A stretch of DNA of 64,000 bases from Apostichopus japonicus (Eukaryota > Echinodermata > Holothuroidea > Aspidochirotida > Stichopodidae). The first letter of the stretch is position 1; each line of letters opens with the position of its first letter. Below are positions 25,690 to 39,717 of the stretch, in pieces. Made by a program: the position numbers and the translations under genes. The DNA lies in assembly GCF_037975245.1 (NCBI RefSeq), contig NC_092583.1, positions 6,627,764-6,691,763 of the forward strand. Reading direction: 5' to 3'. A model generated the notes under the pieces. It did not search any database and had not been told where the DNA came from. It saw only the letters and a list, made by a program, of their open reading frames with translations.

Positions 25690-26915
25690 GTGAGTCATTG
25701 AATATTATATCAAGAGGTGTTTATTAAACCTCAGATTGTAACTGTATCGTATGTAACGTACTGCTGAGCTGGATGCATGAGAGAGAGAGAGATTGTGACA
25801 CATCAGGTGTTACACAGGTAGATTAAAGCAATAGAACCTAGTTTTTAATCATAGCTGAATATAATTAGGTGGGTTTTCATCTAAGAGTAGTGTGCACTTT
25901 TCAGTGACGGCTGTTTGTTCCAAAATGTTTGCAAACGTGGGCAAAAAACAATTTGTGGTGGGTTGTGAGATTCTTCCTGATGTGGAAAAGTATATGAATA
26001 GTTTTTGGAGCTTGCCGACAGAGGTTGATGAACTCATTCTTTAGCATTTGGTCCGTAAATCCAAGCAAACTGTCATGTACTCTGAGCATTGATTCTGAGG
26101 TGTGGGGATCTGATGGGTCATGGCTCCGTCGTAATGGATGATCTTGGCTTGTGGGCATAAAAGTTTGTGGACTGCCAGTCTAAATGGTCAAAAAGATGTG
26201 TGATATACATTTAGTGAAATTACAAAACACACATTTCTAAAACAAATTGAAGGCATTTTATATCTTGGTGATGTATTTCCCTTCCCCCATCTCTATTGAT
26301 AAAACTGACCAGCCTGTTTTGTTCACACAGTTCTATGATGTCACTTGAATCAGGTAATGATTCCTTCCATTGAAGCCATCAATATAGAAATGTGTGAGGC
26401 CTTATTGATTATAATGCTAAATATTTGTAAACAAAAATGTTTCTCCCAATATTTGCTATCAGTTGCAAAATTTGAATTAATGGATTATGAGAATCTAGTT
26501 GTGAATAGTACCTACGTAAATATGGTTTACAGTACATGTATGTTGCAAATACATAGAAATAAATGGGAAGAAGGAAATATATTTATATTAATTTTATGTA
26601 CATGGTGTATGTGTTGATTATGATCAGTCTTGAGCACAGGAATCACTTCAATGGTAGTGTTAGAACATTCATCTAGAGGAAAACAGTTGACATAAAATTG
26701 CATCACAGTAGCAATGGCCAAAGCTAAGTAGTTGAGCACGCTAATGGATTAAACATTGTCGTAACCCTCACCCTTAGTTGCTACTTTCTCTAGGGAATAA
26801 ATGAACTTTGCAAGATCCAGCAGCCTCCTATATTTTTGAAATTATTAAAAGGAAGTATTTTTTCCCAGTGAAATGAACTGGGTCAGTCTTTTATTGCTGT
26901 GCCTAATAGACTGCC

Positions 26916-27617
26916 TGTAATAAGTTAATTTAGAATCTTCATTTATGTATGCAATGTACCATTGCTGTATACCCTATGGTTTGTATTAAGATCTTCAATG
27001 CCAAGGCAAGGCCTATGCGTAGTCTTTCCATCTCTTCTCTTCCCGAGAGTTTTGGATATCTGTGGTTGTCACGCAATCTAGAGTATGCATTATAACCAGA
27101 AGATTCACATTACACAGTGAAGCTTACACGGCACTTCACAATGATATAATTTAATGTAATAAGTTACTTTAGATATTTATGTATGCAATGTACTACCTTT
27201 GCTGTATACCCTATGGTTTGTAGTAAGATCTTCAATGCCAAGGCAAGGCCTATGTGTAGTCTTTCCATCTCTTCTCTTCCCGAGAGTTTTGAATATCTGT
27301 GGTTGTCACGCAATTTAGAGTATGCATTATAACCAGAAGATTCACATTACACAGTGAAGCTTACATGGCACTTCACAATGATATAATTTAATGTAATAAG
27401 TTACTTTAGATATTTATGTATGCAATGTACTACCTTTGCTGTATACCCTATGGTTTGTATTAAGATCTTCAATGCCAAGGCAAGGCCTATGTGTAGTCTT
27501 TCCATCTCTTCTCGAGAGTTTTGGATATCTGTGGTTGTCACGCAATCTAGAGTATGCATTATAACCAGAAGATTCACATTACACAGTGAAGCTTACACGG
27601 CACTTCACAAAGATATT
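26916..27617 (+). repeat. Three-copy tandem repeat, unit 234-237 bp
   Basis: ATTTATGTATGCAATGTAC opens copies at 26941, 27175 and 27412. Copies are about 95 percent identical by eye, with a small deletion in copy 3 (a CTTCTC segment missing near 27508). It lies in FLACC1 intron 7. The 101-codon open frame through copy 3 is not supported as coding. Confidence 0.9.
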
Positions 27618-29207
27618 AAAGGAAAGTCACCAAAAGTCCAAAGTTTTGTCAGCTGTGATATAGAAACTTTATTACTGCCCTGCCCGCCGAGCACTAATCG
27701 CAAGCTAGATACTTTTATCACGTAAACGACGAGTGGTTAGAGGCATGTAATCCCATGTAAACAGTACACTTTAGATTGCTCACCAACGTATGACAGGATC
27801 ATGTGAAGTGTCTATAGCCTTTCCAAGGGACACATAATACTATAAAACGTGTCGTGACATTGTTGTGATCATATGGTCACAGTTTAGATGTAAAGGTAAT
27901 GTTGAAAGGAACTCAAGGTGATCGGTATTTGTGCCCAAGCTCTATGTCAGGTCAGTTTTCTTAACAAGTACTGTATTTATTATATATTGTTATAAAATAA
28001 TAGCCATATGCTTACTTTAGTTTACAAATACCAGAGAAGACCATTAAAGATCCAGGTTTTTGGTCCCTATAGTGTTATTGGGTGTAGACCTGCAAGTACA
28101 TCAACCTCTACAGTGTTTCCATAAAGAGAATCAATACTTTAATGGAGTCGTTGTTTATATAATCTGTACTGTAAAGAATGTGTTTAAATGCAGTAACATC
28201 GTCCAATCTTAAATTGTTGGAGAAACTCTTGGATGATTAGATCTGTTGGTACAGTGTATATATAGCAAACTGTACAGTACAGCTTAGCTGTGTTCATGGC
28301 TGCTGTAAAAATTATAAGTTGAATGTTATTAGGTTGATATCACACATTTGGATACAATTTTCCAAAGAGTGTCATCTTTTGGTGACAGATGTACAGTACA
28401 GATTCATTGAGATTCAAAGTGAAAAACAGTAATTTGTCTGCAATATCTGCTATGATGGTTGATATAGGTACAACTCCATCTTGGATTCTAGTCATGGTCA
28501 TCAGTAAAACATACACATTATAAGAGAAAAAATATTTAATATTATCTCATCAAACTTGGATGAAAAGTGCACTTCTTGTTTCAGAGAAGAAAAACTAACA
28601 TTGAATACCATGTCCCCACTATTATGGGTATAGTATGCAAATTAACATTGTTTATTCAGTTAGTACATTCATACAGTATATATATACAATAAACTGGCAA
28701 CGTAAGGTCACTTAGTGCTGCTTTTCGATTCAAAGAAGAAGAAAAAACAGAATTAATGTGAACACTGCAACACTAAATTTGTGCATATATATGCATGTAC
28801 AGAAAGCAGTTTTGATATTTTGTCCACACAATTTATAACATTCTCAGTCCATGAAGTTTGTGTTCATATTTTACAGTACTATTCATTATATATTCAACTT
28901 GTATTGCATGTAATAGCACGTTTTGCCTGATTTGCTAAGTTTAACTCAACATATGCACATCCATTGTGTATGTCTCACACGCAACCACTTAGCTACTATA
29001 CAGGTTGCGTCTTACGTATGTCAATCATTAGAAGAGCTAATTGCTCTGTGGGATTGTTTCCATCCACTCAGACATATGAATATTCCTGATTGCTGAAGGA
29101 TTTCGATAATCCATAGAGATTCTGCATGGTTATTAAAATTTGTGCGAGTGTGGTACTTATAAAAATATAAAGCATATATGAAAAGAGGTCACCTGCTTCC
29201 TTTACAG

Positions 29208-29360
29208 CTCGTATGAAAGGTGAACTAGAGTTCCTGCAGGGTGCCTTCGAAGCTTACAAGAAAACATTAGTTCAAGACATGGAAGAAAAATGGAAGAAGA
29301 AAGAGAGAGATATGAAGCATCAATTTCAAGAAGAAATGGATAATGCTCTTCATCAGCAGA
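29208..29360 (+). CDS. FLACC1: FLACC1 coding exon 8
   Basis: Acceptor CTTCCTTTACAG|CT. Encodes ARMKGELEFLQGAFEAYKKT..., residues 327-377, and includes the DMEEKWKKKERDMK run. This is the segment most clearly shared with FLACC1, which has an aromatic residue then DEMEEKW at the same place in the coil. Donor CAGA|GTAAGT, phase 1. Confidence 0.87.
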
Positions 29361-30584
29361 GTAAGTATTTAATATTAACTTTGCTGCCTCTGAGCCGGTC
29401 ATAGAGGGTGCGCAGTGTTCAAAGGTTTCCAGTTCATTCTAGGCACGGTAGAACGAGGGTGCTAAGCTTATGGGGAGACAGGTAAGCTCGTCACTCGTAA
29501 ATATCCAAACCAGTAAGTTTTAGGCTTTTTTAGTAAGATCATCTAAAAGTAATACACTTTTGTGGACAGAATTGTTCATAATCATACTTAAAATGATTCT
29601 CCATACAATGATACAAGCAACTACTGAATTTCTAACCAAATTATTCAACTGAACACTGAGCTCTTATTTATATTTACAACCCTTTGCATGCAAGCCGCAG
29701 TGGATGAAAGTACAGTATCACTTGATCCAATGCACACATCTATAGGTGTTTTCTGAGACTTATTAGATAAAAATTTCCAAAGACTGGTAAAGTGCATCTC
29801 CAAAATTTAATCAAGTGTGTTACAAATACAGATTATGTGGATCACCAAGAATTAATCGAGTGAATGGTATGTCCAAAGAAACTATTCAAGTGTAAGCGAC
29901 AGCCTGTTCTCATCAAGTGTGTTGAACTACAGTATGATAAAGTTCATGTAGATATGATTAGTTACACATTTAACCAATATAAATTCATCGTTGATTCTTT
30001 GTATTTTACGACAAGAAAGTATGTGTGCCTAGTCATGTGTTCCCAATAACTGGTCCAATTTTGCTATTCTTTTGTAATTTTTGGGATTTTGCCTATCATT
30101 TTCTGCAAGCACTCCAAACTTGATTAACAATAGCCATTTTAATAATAGCACAGCATAGCAACTGTTTGTGCAGTAACCAGACTTGTTTTTGCAGTTCTAA
30201 ACCAGAAGTTTAGAAGGAAGCAATTGTTTTTGGTAGGAATAAGGAAAAAGTTGTAGAAATGACAAAAATTGTTTCCATATATATTAGTCTTCTGTACTAT
30301 TCATGTTGTACATTGTGTTGAAAGTACTCAGCCCCTGACCTTTAACAATGTATGTGACCTTGTGCTAATAACTCAACAGTGTAATGATCAAGTCAATTTA
30401 ACTGCATGTATTTGTACTGCATAGGTAGTTTTCAAAGTAGGATTTACTTTTGCACTTGAAATACTTGTGTAAAGACCTTGCTGAGATCAATATGATGGAA
30501 GAGAGTAACGTAGAACTAGAGAAATAATGAGATGCATTTTAAATCAAGGTAGGTATTCACAACGATCAATTCAGATGCAGATTT

Positions 30585-32015
30585 ACTGCATTGTTAGGCA
30601 CAATCAAAACAATGCAACGTTCTAATCTTGTTTACAGTAATAACAATATGTATTGTTAGGCACAATCAAAACAATGCAGCGTTTTAATCTTGTTTACAGT
30701 AATACATGAATCACAATATGTATTGTTAGGCACAATAAAAACAATGCAATGTTTTAATCTTGTTTACAGTAATTCATGAATCACAATATGTATTGTTAGG
30801 CACAATCAAAACAATGCAACGTTCTAATCTTGTTTACAGTAATACAGGAATCACAATATGTATTAATTAGGCACAATCAAAACAATGCAACGTTCTAATC
30901 TTGTTTACAGTAATACAGGAATCACAATATGTATTGTTAGGCACAATAAAAACAATGCAACATTCTAATCTTGTTTACAGTAATACAGGAATCACAATAT
31001 GTATTGTTAGGCACAATAAAAACAATGCAACATTCTAATCTTGTTTACAGTAATACAGGAATCACAATATGTATTGTTAGGCACAATAAAAACAATGCAA
31101 CATTCTAATCTTGTTTACAGTAATACAGGAATCACAATATGTATTGTTAGGCACAATAAAAACAATGCAACATTCTAATCTTGTTTACAGTAATACAGGA
31201 ATCACAATAAAAACAATGCAACGTTCTAATCTTGTTTACAGTAATACATGAATCACAATAAAAACAATGCAACATTCTAATCTTGTTTACAGTAATACAG
31301 GAATCACAATATGTATTGTTAGGCACAATAAAAACAATGCAACATTCTAATCTTGTTTACAGTAATACAGGAATCACAATATGTATTGTTAGGCACAATA
31401 AAAACAATGCAACATTCTAATCTTGTTTACAGTAATACAGAAATCACAATAAAAACAATGCAACGTTCTAATCTTGTTTACAGTAAAACAGGAATCACAA
31501 TATGTATTGTTAGGCACAATAAAAACAATGCAACATTCTAATCTTGTTTACAGTAATACAGGAATCACAATATGTATTGTTAGGCACAATAAAAACAATT
31601 CAACATTCTAATCTTGTTTACAGTAATACAGGAATCACAATATGTATTGTTAGGCACAATAAAAACAATGCAACATTCTAATCTTGTTTACAGTAATACA
31701 GGAATCACAATAAAAACAATGCAACGTTCTAATCTTGTTTACAGTAATACATGAATCACAATAAAAACAATGCAACGTTCTAATCTTGTTTACAGTAATA
31801 CATGAATCACAATAAAAACAATGCAACGTTCTAATCTTGTTTACAGTAATACAGGAATCACAATAAAAACAATGCAACGTTCTAATCTTGTTTACAGTAA
31901 TACAGGAATCACAATAAAAACAATGCAACGTTCTAATCTTGTTTACAGTAATACATGAATCACAATAAAAACAATGCAACGTTCTAATCTTGTTTACAGT
32001 AGTACATGAATCATA
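30585..32015 (+). repeat. Minisatellite with two unit lengths (70 and 51 bp), FLACC1 intron 8
   Basis: More than twenty units share ACAATGCAACATTCTAATC and CTTGTTTACAGTAATACAGG. Long units are 70 bp. Short units are 51 bp and lack the 19 bases between two CACAAT copies. Left-hand units are mainly long, and the right end (31690-32000) is wholly short. Because 51 is a multiple of three, the short block yields a 132-codon minus-strand frame with a 17-residue period; I do not consider it a gene. Confidence 0.95.
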
Positions 32016-33949
32016 ATATATGATAATGGCAAAAAGAATATATATCATATACTGTACATGGAAAGATTCAGTGCAGATGACAAAATGTAGATCATTAATG
32101 TTAACCTAAGGCTAGACAGGCTGAACAATACTTGAGATATTGATTACTGGATACTGATTACTGGATATGCACGGTTGCCAAGGTAATGATCAATTGCTGC
32201 AGGTCATCAAAGTAGTCTGTAGCGCTAATAACTAATCACAAATATCTCAGCTCGGGTCAAAAGGTCAAATACAGCATGGAGAATACAGTTCTGTATCATC
32301 AAGAAGTTAAGAATGGATGTTCGCTTAAAATAACAAGGATCAATAATAATATGATAATCATAATGTCACCTTATTTCTGGAGAATCATGGTATGTTAGCT
32401 TGATTGCATGCTAATTGATAGTAAATCCTACAGCAACATTATCATGTACACTACTAGTGTTGCTGTCACAGTTATACTCATTACTGATACATTAATTAAC
32501 AAGTGTAATTTGTAAATCTACTTAATATAGTATCTGGCATGTGTTAGTACCAGACAACAGCTATTCCTCCTCATCAGAGACAAGGTGGCCATGGAGACCA
32601 CCTAACTTATCAGGTTGTACTCCATACTGCTGTGCCTATTAGAGCCACAGTACCATGAAACCGAATGGTTTGTCATAGCGACTGGTTGTGTTTGCAGTCT
32701 AAAATACTCTAACACTGAAATACTCACTGTAAGTAAATGTTTATGTACAGTGCTGCATGAATGCGCTAACATTCAGACACTTTAAACCTTTCAGTTTCCA
32801 AATGAATGTATCACACTTACCTGAATAGCCCATGACGCCTGTAACACTTAGCCTATATATAGTCTAGCCAATGTGATTTGAAAATCATACGTGGGTGTTT
32901 TGTTATTGCCATTAACAATAATAATCTTCTCCAAAATGGAAACTTGGAAATGAAAATGATGAAAATTAATTGTTGAATGACAAATCAGATAAAAATATAT
33001 AAAATGCATCAGCTTCACATGGACAATTTACAAGAAAAGCAATCTTTCTTTTTATGTATGTTTTTCAGTACCCCTTTAATAGTTTCGTACACAAAGTAGA
33101 TCAAATCAATGTATGAGTGCTGCCTCTCTAAGACCTCTCTATAAAGAAAGATGTTTTTCTAGTTTATGAAATGAAGATTTTCTTGCAAAATTATGTTGTT
33201 GTATCTGTGTCTACTGAAGACTTATTCTACAGCATTTTAACCAGTCAATTACTATAATAGTTTAAAATTCAGGAGCTTGTGAAAATAGGGACATGTATGT
33301 TATTATGTGCTGTGACGAATGATGTAATCCAACCACTGTCTTGCAACCGTATGTCCATATGTTTGGTGATTTATCCAATGTAACCAGACTTTTATAATTT
33401 TTGCATCATGAATGCTAATTCTGACGTGAAAAGAAATAAACTCTCCCTTTAACCCTCAGAGGCAGGTGCAGTTTTTTTAATTATAAAACATCTTCACATT
33501 TCATCATGATGATAAACCTCTAAGGGCTTTTTCTCTCTGCTTTCACTGCCAAATGATAGCTTTTTATAGAAATTTAATATATAAATTCATAACAAATTGC
33601 CTCACAGTTGCCTCCTACAATTTTGTTTTGAAGCTTGAATAGGCACCGGTCAGCATTGATACTGTCTCGCGATTGTTTAGAAGTATATTGTCTAGTTTAG
33701 CGTTAAAGTTTAATAGTTGGAAAGAACGATTCACTAGCGTCTATGTGTGTGTGTGTGTGTCATGTTAAGAGTTTAGATCAAATTAGAGGAAAGGTGCTTT
33801 GCAGAATATTACAGTTTAAGGAAGAAATATAAACTTGTAATGTACTCCAAATTAATGGTGCTAAGCTTTATCAATCTTGATGATTTGTTGGCTTTAGGTT
33901 ACAATCATCTCATATGATGCTTTAACCAAGATATTTTTTATTCCTTGCC

Positions 33950-34470
33950 TTAGGCAGAAGGAATCTATGTGATGGTGATGAGGTGGGTGCGTGTGTGCAT
34001 GTGTGTATGTGATACTTGCTTGTAAACACAATAACTCACAAAGTTTATGGTGGATTAACTTCATACTTGGTTAGTGAGTCTGTCATATTGAGTACAAGTA
34101 CCATATTCTTTTCTGTGAAGTTCAATGGTCATTTGAGGTCAACAGAGGTCAAAGTCTGAATACTTTGTAAACAGGATAACTCAAAAGGTACATCTACGTT
34201 GAACTTCATACGTGGTATACAGATGCAGCTTGGTGACTACAAAACCCTATTGAAATTGGTGTAGGTCAAAGGTCATTTGCAGTCAACATTTTAGTCAAAG
34301 TCTGAAAATCTTGTAAACATGGTAACTCAAGAAGTACATCTTTCCTGACCTTCATACTTAGTGTGTAGATCCAGCTTGGTGAGTTCTTTGCAAGAACCCT
34401 ATGGAAACCCTATTCATATTAAACAGGTGTCAAAGTTTGAAAACCTTTTAACGTGATACAGTAACTCCCA
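33950..34470 (+). repeat. Dispersed repeat with DR1 and DR4 motifs (FLACC1 intron 8)
   Basis: Same family as the repeat in intron 1: a CCTTAGGCAGAAGG start, a TG-rich stretch, a CTTGTAAACACAATAACTC block, then GGTCA-rich units. A perfect DR1 lies at 34263-34275 and a perfect DR4 (AGGTCA, ACAG, AGGTCA) at 34136-34151. Confidence 0.75.
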
Positions 34471-35306
34471 AGTTAAAGCTGCAATTAATCTGTGAATTCC
34501 CCAATGCTATGATTTTATTTTGGTGAACATAGTTTGATCAAATTTTATAGTTCAGTTTAGCTTTTTGAAGGGGCTGTAAAGGTCTTCAGCAAAACATACA
34601 GTCATCCAGGAAATGAAATCTACTTCAAAGAGCTGTAAGTCTGCTTTGAACACACTCAAATGGCTCTTTACATCAGTTCTCACCCTCTGAGCTTCAAGGG
34701 GTCCATACAGTAGGTATCTCAAGTGGCACACAAATTGGCTCCAGGGGTCTACAGGTTATATCAAATGGTCTCAAACTTGACTGCATTCCCTGTGATTTTA
34801 TACTAGATGACTTTGGCAGTAGGTTGTGAAAATGTTTCAAAGTGTATGAACAATGCCATGTAACTTGGTAGCAGAGCTGATTTGGTAGCTCAAAATTGGT
34901 AAAAGATGTTGTCCTTTTATTCATACATCTATGTGTCTTTATTTCACATAGGAAGACAGGTCTTTCTGAGTATTGAAACATTTTGGAAGAAAAATTCTAT
35001 AAGTTTGCAAAATCCTTAACAGTAAATGAAATGGTTGATGCCCACAAGAGAGTGCTACAAAGAAGAGCTGGAAATCTCTGATCTTTTCTGGTTCTCACTT
35101 TATTCTTGGATGAATTTATCTCACTTCTCTAGATTAATTAGATAGTTATTATGAACTTTCAGCAAATTATATGGCAAAGAATCACAAAGCTAACTGGCTT
35201 TCTGGTTACAAAATATCTCACAAAACATTTTTCTGTTTGCTTTAAAATGTAAGTTCAATTCTCCATAAACTTAAAAGATATTTTCTTTGATTTCAATTTT
35301 TTCAAG

Positions 35307-35410
35307 GGACTGAACTGTTGGAACAGAAAAATGTAGAGAAAAAAGCCATGAGTAGAGAGTTTCAGAAACAGATGCAGGGTTTGGTGAAGGAACACAAGAA
35401 AGATATTGAG
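35307..35410 (+). CDS. FLACC1: FLACC1 coding exon 9
   Basis: Acceptor CAATTTTTTCAAG|GG. Encodes RTELLEQKNVEKKAM..., ending HKKDIE, residues 378-412. Coiled coil. Donor GAG|GTAAAG, phase 0. A 123-codon minus-strand frame overlapping this exon is a shadow. Confidence 0.8.
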
Positions 35411-37483
35411 GTAAAGTAATATAAATGGATATATGTGCTCTGGTAATGTACTCTTTCATATGGAAAAGTTGTGTTTCATAATACTGAAAGTACTGCAATG
35501 AATAACAGTTGATTGAAGTCAATCTATAAATGTTGGTAAAGTTAAATATCTCTGCATTAAATTGGTACCTTCTGGTAAGTATTATCAATATCCAAGCAGT
35601 ATGAATAATCAAGTTAAAAAAAAATAATAGAAAATATCGCATGAATAATGATAAATTTGATTGGAATTAAAGGATGTTGTATGACCTTTATTCCAAGTCA
35701 GCACTAAATGTACTGTATTTGTTAATTCTACAATTGTGCTGTTTCAAAGTGTTTAAATATTTTTATATTTAATGTTTCGATAGGAAGTCTGTCTGTTAGG
35801 GAAACGGACAGTAAATTTGATTGGTGATGATGGTAAAATCTTGAATAAGATTAAAAATCTATGACACTGAAGATGGAGGTACAGAGCGAAATGATTAGTT
35901 TTCTTGTTGTGTTGTTTGATGATCTGTGCTTACGTAGTACATCATATGTGAAACATCTATATTGTGAGAAAACAGAAGAGGAAATCAGGAGAGGCAGGTG
36001 GATGTCAGCAATAGGTTGCTAAACAGAAGGACACTAGGTCTGAATTCTTGTATTATAAAACAAGTGACCCTCAGCAACCAATCATTATCTGCACTCTGTA
36101 AGGTTATTGACGTTGACTCAATGCGTCATGTGAGGTACATGGGTTTCTCAAGGCTCTTGGATGTAGATGGTAAAGGTTTTTATGTTTTCCGTAGATGTGA
36201 GAAGATTTATTTTACATAAATGTTGAAGACTTCCAGGCTATTTCAACACCTGTTTAATGTGAAAAAAAGGAATGGACGGACATCTTAAGGATACTTTCAA
36301 AGATTATGTTGGGCAAGACGTAACACTTAACTTTTTCTATTAAAATCTGTGTCTTCATGTCAAAGAATAATGTCATCTATTTAGTTCTGGTTTTAATCAT
36401 TGTCTTCCTAATATTAATCAAGTGTTAATATTCATTAACTAATGGGTACTGTGAGAGTCTACACAATATAACAAGATGTCATAAGTTTTAAGGAATGTTA
36501 TGTGATGGGGAGGAGTTCTTTATTTAATAATGACAAATGAGTCAAGCTTTTATAATTTGGGTTGGAGGGGGAGGTGGGTAATATTGGCCTAGATGGCACA
36601 TAAACACAATGCTAAGCAGGCACATGTATGTATAAATGTGAAGATATCTGAAAAGTTTGTAATTTACACTTCATATAGAGAGGTCATCCAGTTTACATGT
36701 TACTGTATGCCTATTTTGAGTGTTTAAGCATAAATTCAAAGACCAAAAGGGAAACAGTGGATCTCTGCTGGACAAAAAAATCTGACTTAAATATTTCAGC
36801 CAGGGTTTGAACTCATGACGTCCTAGATTTCATTCACTCATTGCTATAATTTCTATCTTTATACTTTTGTTAATTTTACAATTGACATGCAATAGACACA
36901 TGTTTAAATAGTCTTACACATATAGAGATAAACCTTGAGGCTCAAAAGACATAATTTGTCTAAATTATGATCTTGGAAGTCTGTAGAATAATTTTGAAGT
37001 ATCATTTTCTGTATGTAATGAATAAGTTAACAAAGTCCGGTTTTGTATTAAAGACCCAGTTAAGAATGATTTTAATTTCAGGTGTAATTGCCATCCCATA
37101 TTTCCTTGTTAAATTAAGAGTTTATTTTGTATCTTTATGATTGTAGGTTGGAATCTGTCCTATAATATGTGTTAACTACATTGCTATTGTTCATAATAGT
37201 CCACTAAATGTCACTTGGAGATGTCTTTTCAATCTGTGTATATTTTATTCAGCGTTTCTATAACATATGCTTTTAAGAAATAAATCTTATGAAAATTGGC
37301 ATGCAAATTTAGTTGGCATATGACTTCATTTGCATACTGTACAATGCACAAAGAATTTCTGCCAAACAACAAATGTTGAACTTCTGACCTAGCTACAGAA
37401 TAATGGCCATGTCTACTGTTACAGTTACCACTGTAGCTTTGAAAGCCAAAGTTGACACCTGATTCATATGTTGTCATCCTCAG

Positions 37484-37645
37484 GCAATGGTGAAGAAGTT
37501 TTCCTCAGCTTCATCAGATGTCGAGAACCTTAGAAGGGCCTTAGATCAATTGAAAGCTGTAAGAGAGGAACTGGATCAGACCATTGAGAAGCTAGCTCTG
37601 ACTGATGAGATTCTACAGGACACGAGACAACACTTACAGGAAGCT
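37484..37645 (+). CDS. FLACC1: FLACC1 coding exon 10
   Basis: Acceptor GTCATCCTCAG|G. Encodes 54 residues (413-466), phase 0 at both ends. The LKAVREELDQTIEKLALTDE segment has leucine-rich heptads and resembles the equivalent FLACC1 block. Donor GCT|GTGAGT. Confidence 0.85.
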
Positions 37646-38344
37646 GTGAGTTGTGTAATATTTTATGACAGCATTTATACAGGCTTTTGCTTGCACTTGC
37701 TTGTTCACAAGAGGTTTTGAGAGTTACACAAGAGTTTTCATTCATGTAGATTTTAAAAAAATGGAAGCTTTTTCAATTAAAGTCATGACACATAGCTGAT
37801 CCCTTTAATAGCAGAACAGTGATAAGACCAAATAGCAAGAAACACTTGGCAAGTTAAGAATTTAACGTTCCTTCCCGTAGATGAGTCTCGGTGTAAGAAC
37901 AATGTTATTTTAACTGTGTTGGTAATATTTATTTATCAAGTAATGACTCAGCTCTCCTTGTTTCTTTTCTGTTCCCCATATGTCCTTAAAAAAATCCTAA
38001 TAGAATAAACAGTAAACAAACAATAAACGAGTGGAAACTCTGAATGTCTACATAAAACATTTCTATTTCCTTCTGGTAGCCTCTAGAGTTATTTTCCTCA
38101 ATCATAAATCAACTCTTGATATTGACATTGGGTAGCTACTTCAAACCCTTCTCTTGTCAGTGCAACATTAAGCTATTGTTTAACAAAAACTATAGTGTGA
38201 CCTTTTTTTTGAATAATGTCCCTCCAAATTGAATTTTCCTTGAGAAAACAAAATTACCTCTTAGACAATCTGATATGAGCCTAGAGAACCAAAAGGCTTA
38301 GTTGTTCTTTGCAATGTTTCATAGCAGAACATCAAAAGGAACAC

Positions 38345-38620
38345 TGCACTCAAGATTTCCAAGTTTTGACTGCAAATGACCTTTGATTTCTACTATAATA
38401 ATAAAGTTCTGGTATTCATTACGATGAGTGTGCACACTAAGTATGAAGTATATTACAGCTCTACTTTGCAGTAAATTCTGTTTACAAGGTGTGTAGGATC
38501 CGTAGGCATAGCATGAACTTCATCCAACCTTTACTCTTTGATTTACCTTCTTTACTCAGTTGCAGACTTTGACCTCTGACTTCAAATGACCTTTGACCTT
38601 CTACATAAAACAATAGGATT
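38345..38620 (-). repeat. Inverted copy of the DR1-bearing dispersed repeat (FLACC1 intron 10)
   Basis: On the minus strand this reads GGTCAAAGGTCATTTGAAG, then AGAGGTCAAAGTCTGC, then an ACTTCATACTTAGTG block, as in the other copies. It contains a perfect DR1 (TGACCTTTGACCT on the plus strand, 38587-38599). Confidence 0.7.
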
Positions 38621-39717
38621 ATTGTACTAAGTTTGATTCATATGCCATGTATGAAATTTTGCCTTCAAAGTTTTCAAGATTCCATTGTTTTCAACATATG
38701 AATTCTGGTGATCTCAATTAACCTTTCACCTCTACCAAAGAAATTCATCACTATTGCTTCCAAACATACAAGTATAAATAGGTAATCAACTATAAAACTT
38801 TGTCACCTGTGATCTAACTACTATCACACTGTTATTGACATCCTCACAGCCTTTTCCTTCATGAAACAGTAACTTATCTGCCTCATTGTCTGAATATTTT
38901 GAGAGCTGGGTATAGTAAGGTACCTTGAAATGATTTACAAGATGCTTTTAGCATGCTAACATTGAGAGGCACTACTGATTTGACTTTCAAATTTCACTCA
39001 ATCTCTCAATTTAAAATGCTTTGGCCTTTTGAATTTGAACATTGGTCAGAGTTAGAATAAATACTGACACATTCATCAGAGAAGTTTGTAGAGACTTATG
39101 TACAGTCCCTTTACATTATTTATCAGTTTTACTGCTTCAAGTGAGCCTAGATTGATAATAATAACCAAATCTTATGTTTATTCCAATTTGACAAATTAAT
39201 TTGGTTTTTCAAACCGAGAGGGACATTCCATCTCACCTTATTTGATGTCCAAATTGATAAAAATTATACCAGAAAGCTTTTCAGAAATACAAAAACATTT
39301 CTATTCAAATCATATGGTTAGCTCATTTACATATCATGATTATTCCTTGTTGCAAACCATTGAAAAAATATGATTTTAAAGATATGATTGAGAAGGCCTC
39401 ACTACTATACAATATGTGAAAATTAGTGAGTCAGGTAGAGAATTTTAGCATATTATGCTGATTAATTTACACCCTTGTTGCAAACTGATCAAAGATATGA
39501 TTAAAATGGCCTCTGTAATACAATGAGTGAAACACATAAAGGTCCTCTCTTTCAACAGCATACTAATGAGTCTGAATAATGGCTTTCAATACACTGAGTT
39601 TTGTTTACAAACATTGTGATTATCTAATGTGTATATGGAGGACCAATAAATGAAAAAGTAAACTGTCATTAATCTTCATCCTTTTCCTTTTTTTTCTCAA
39701 AAATATTTTCTGCATAG

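Noticed and set aside
31650-32048. 132-codon minus-strand open frame with a 17-residue repeat (CYCDSCITVNKIRTLHCF-type)
   Set aside because: It follows exactly from the 51-bp units of a minisatellite (51 is divisible by 3) and closes where 70-bp units begin. It is an artefact of repeat length, not a repeat protein.
35271-35642. 123-codon minus-strand open frame
   Set aside because: It is antisense to FLACC1 exon 9 and its flanks; the plus-strand exon has splice sites, phase fit and homology.
36790-36835. B-box-like motif (minus strand GAGTTCAAACCC)
   Set aside because: No A-box or stems at the right distance; too little to call even a tRNA relic with confidence.
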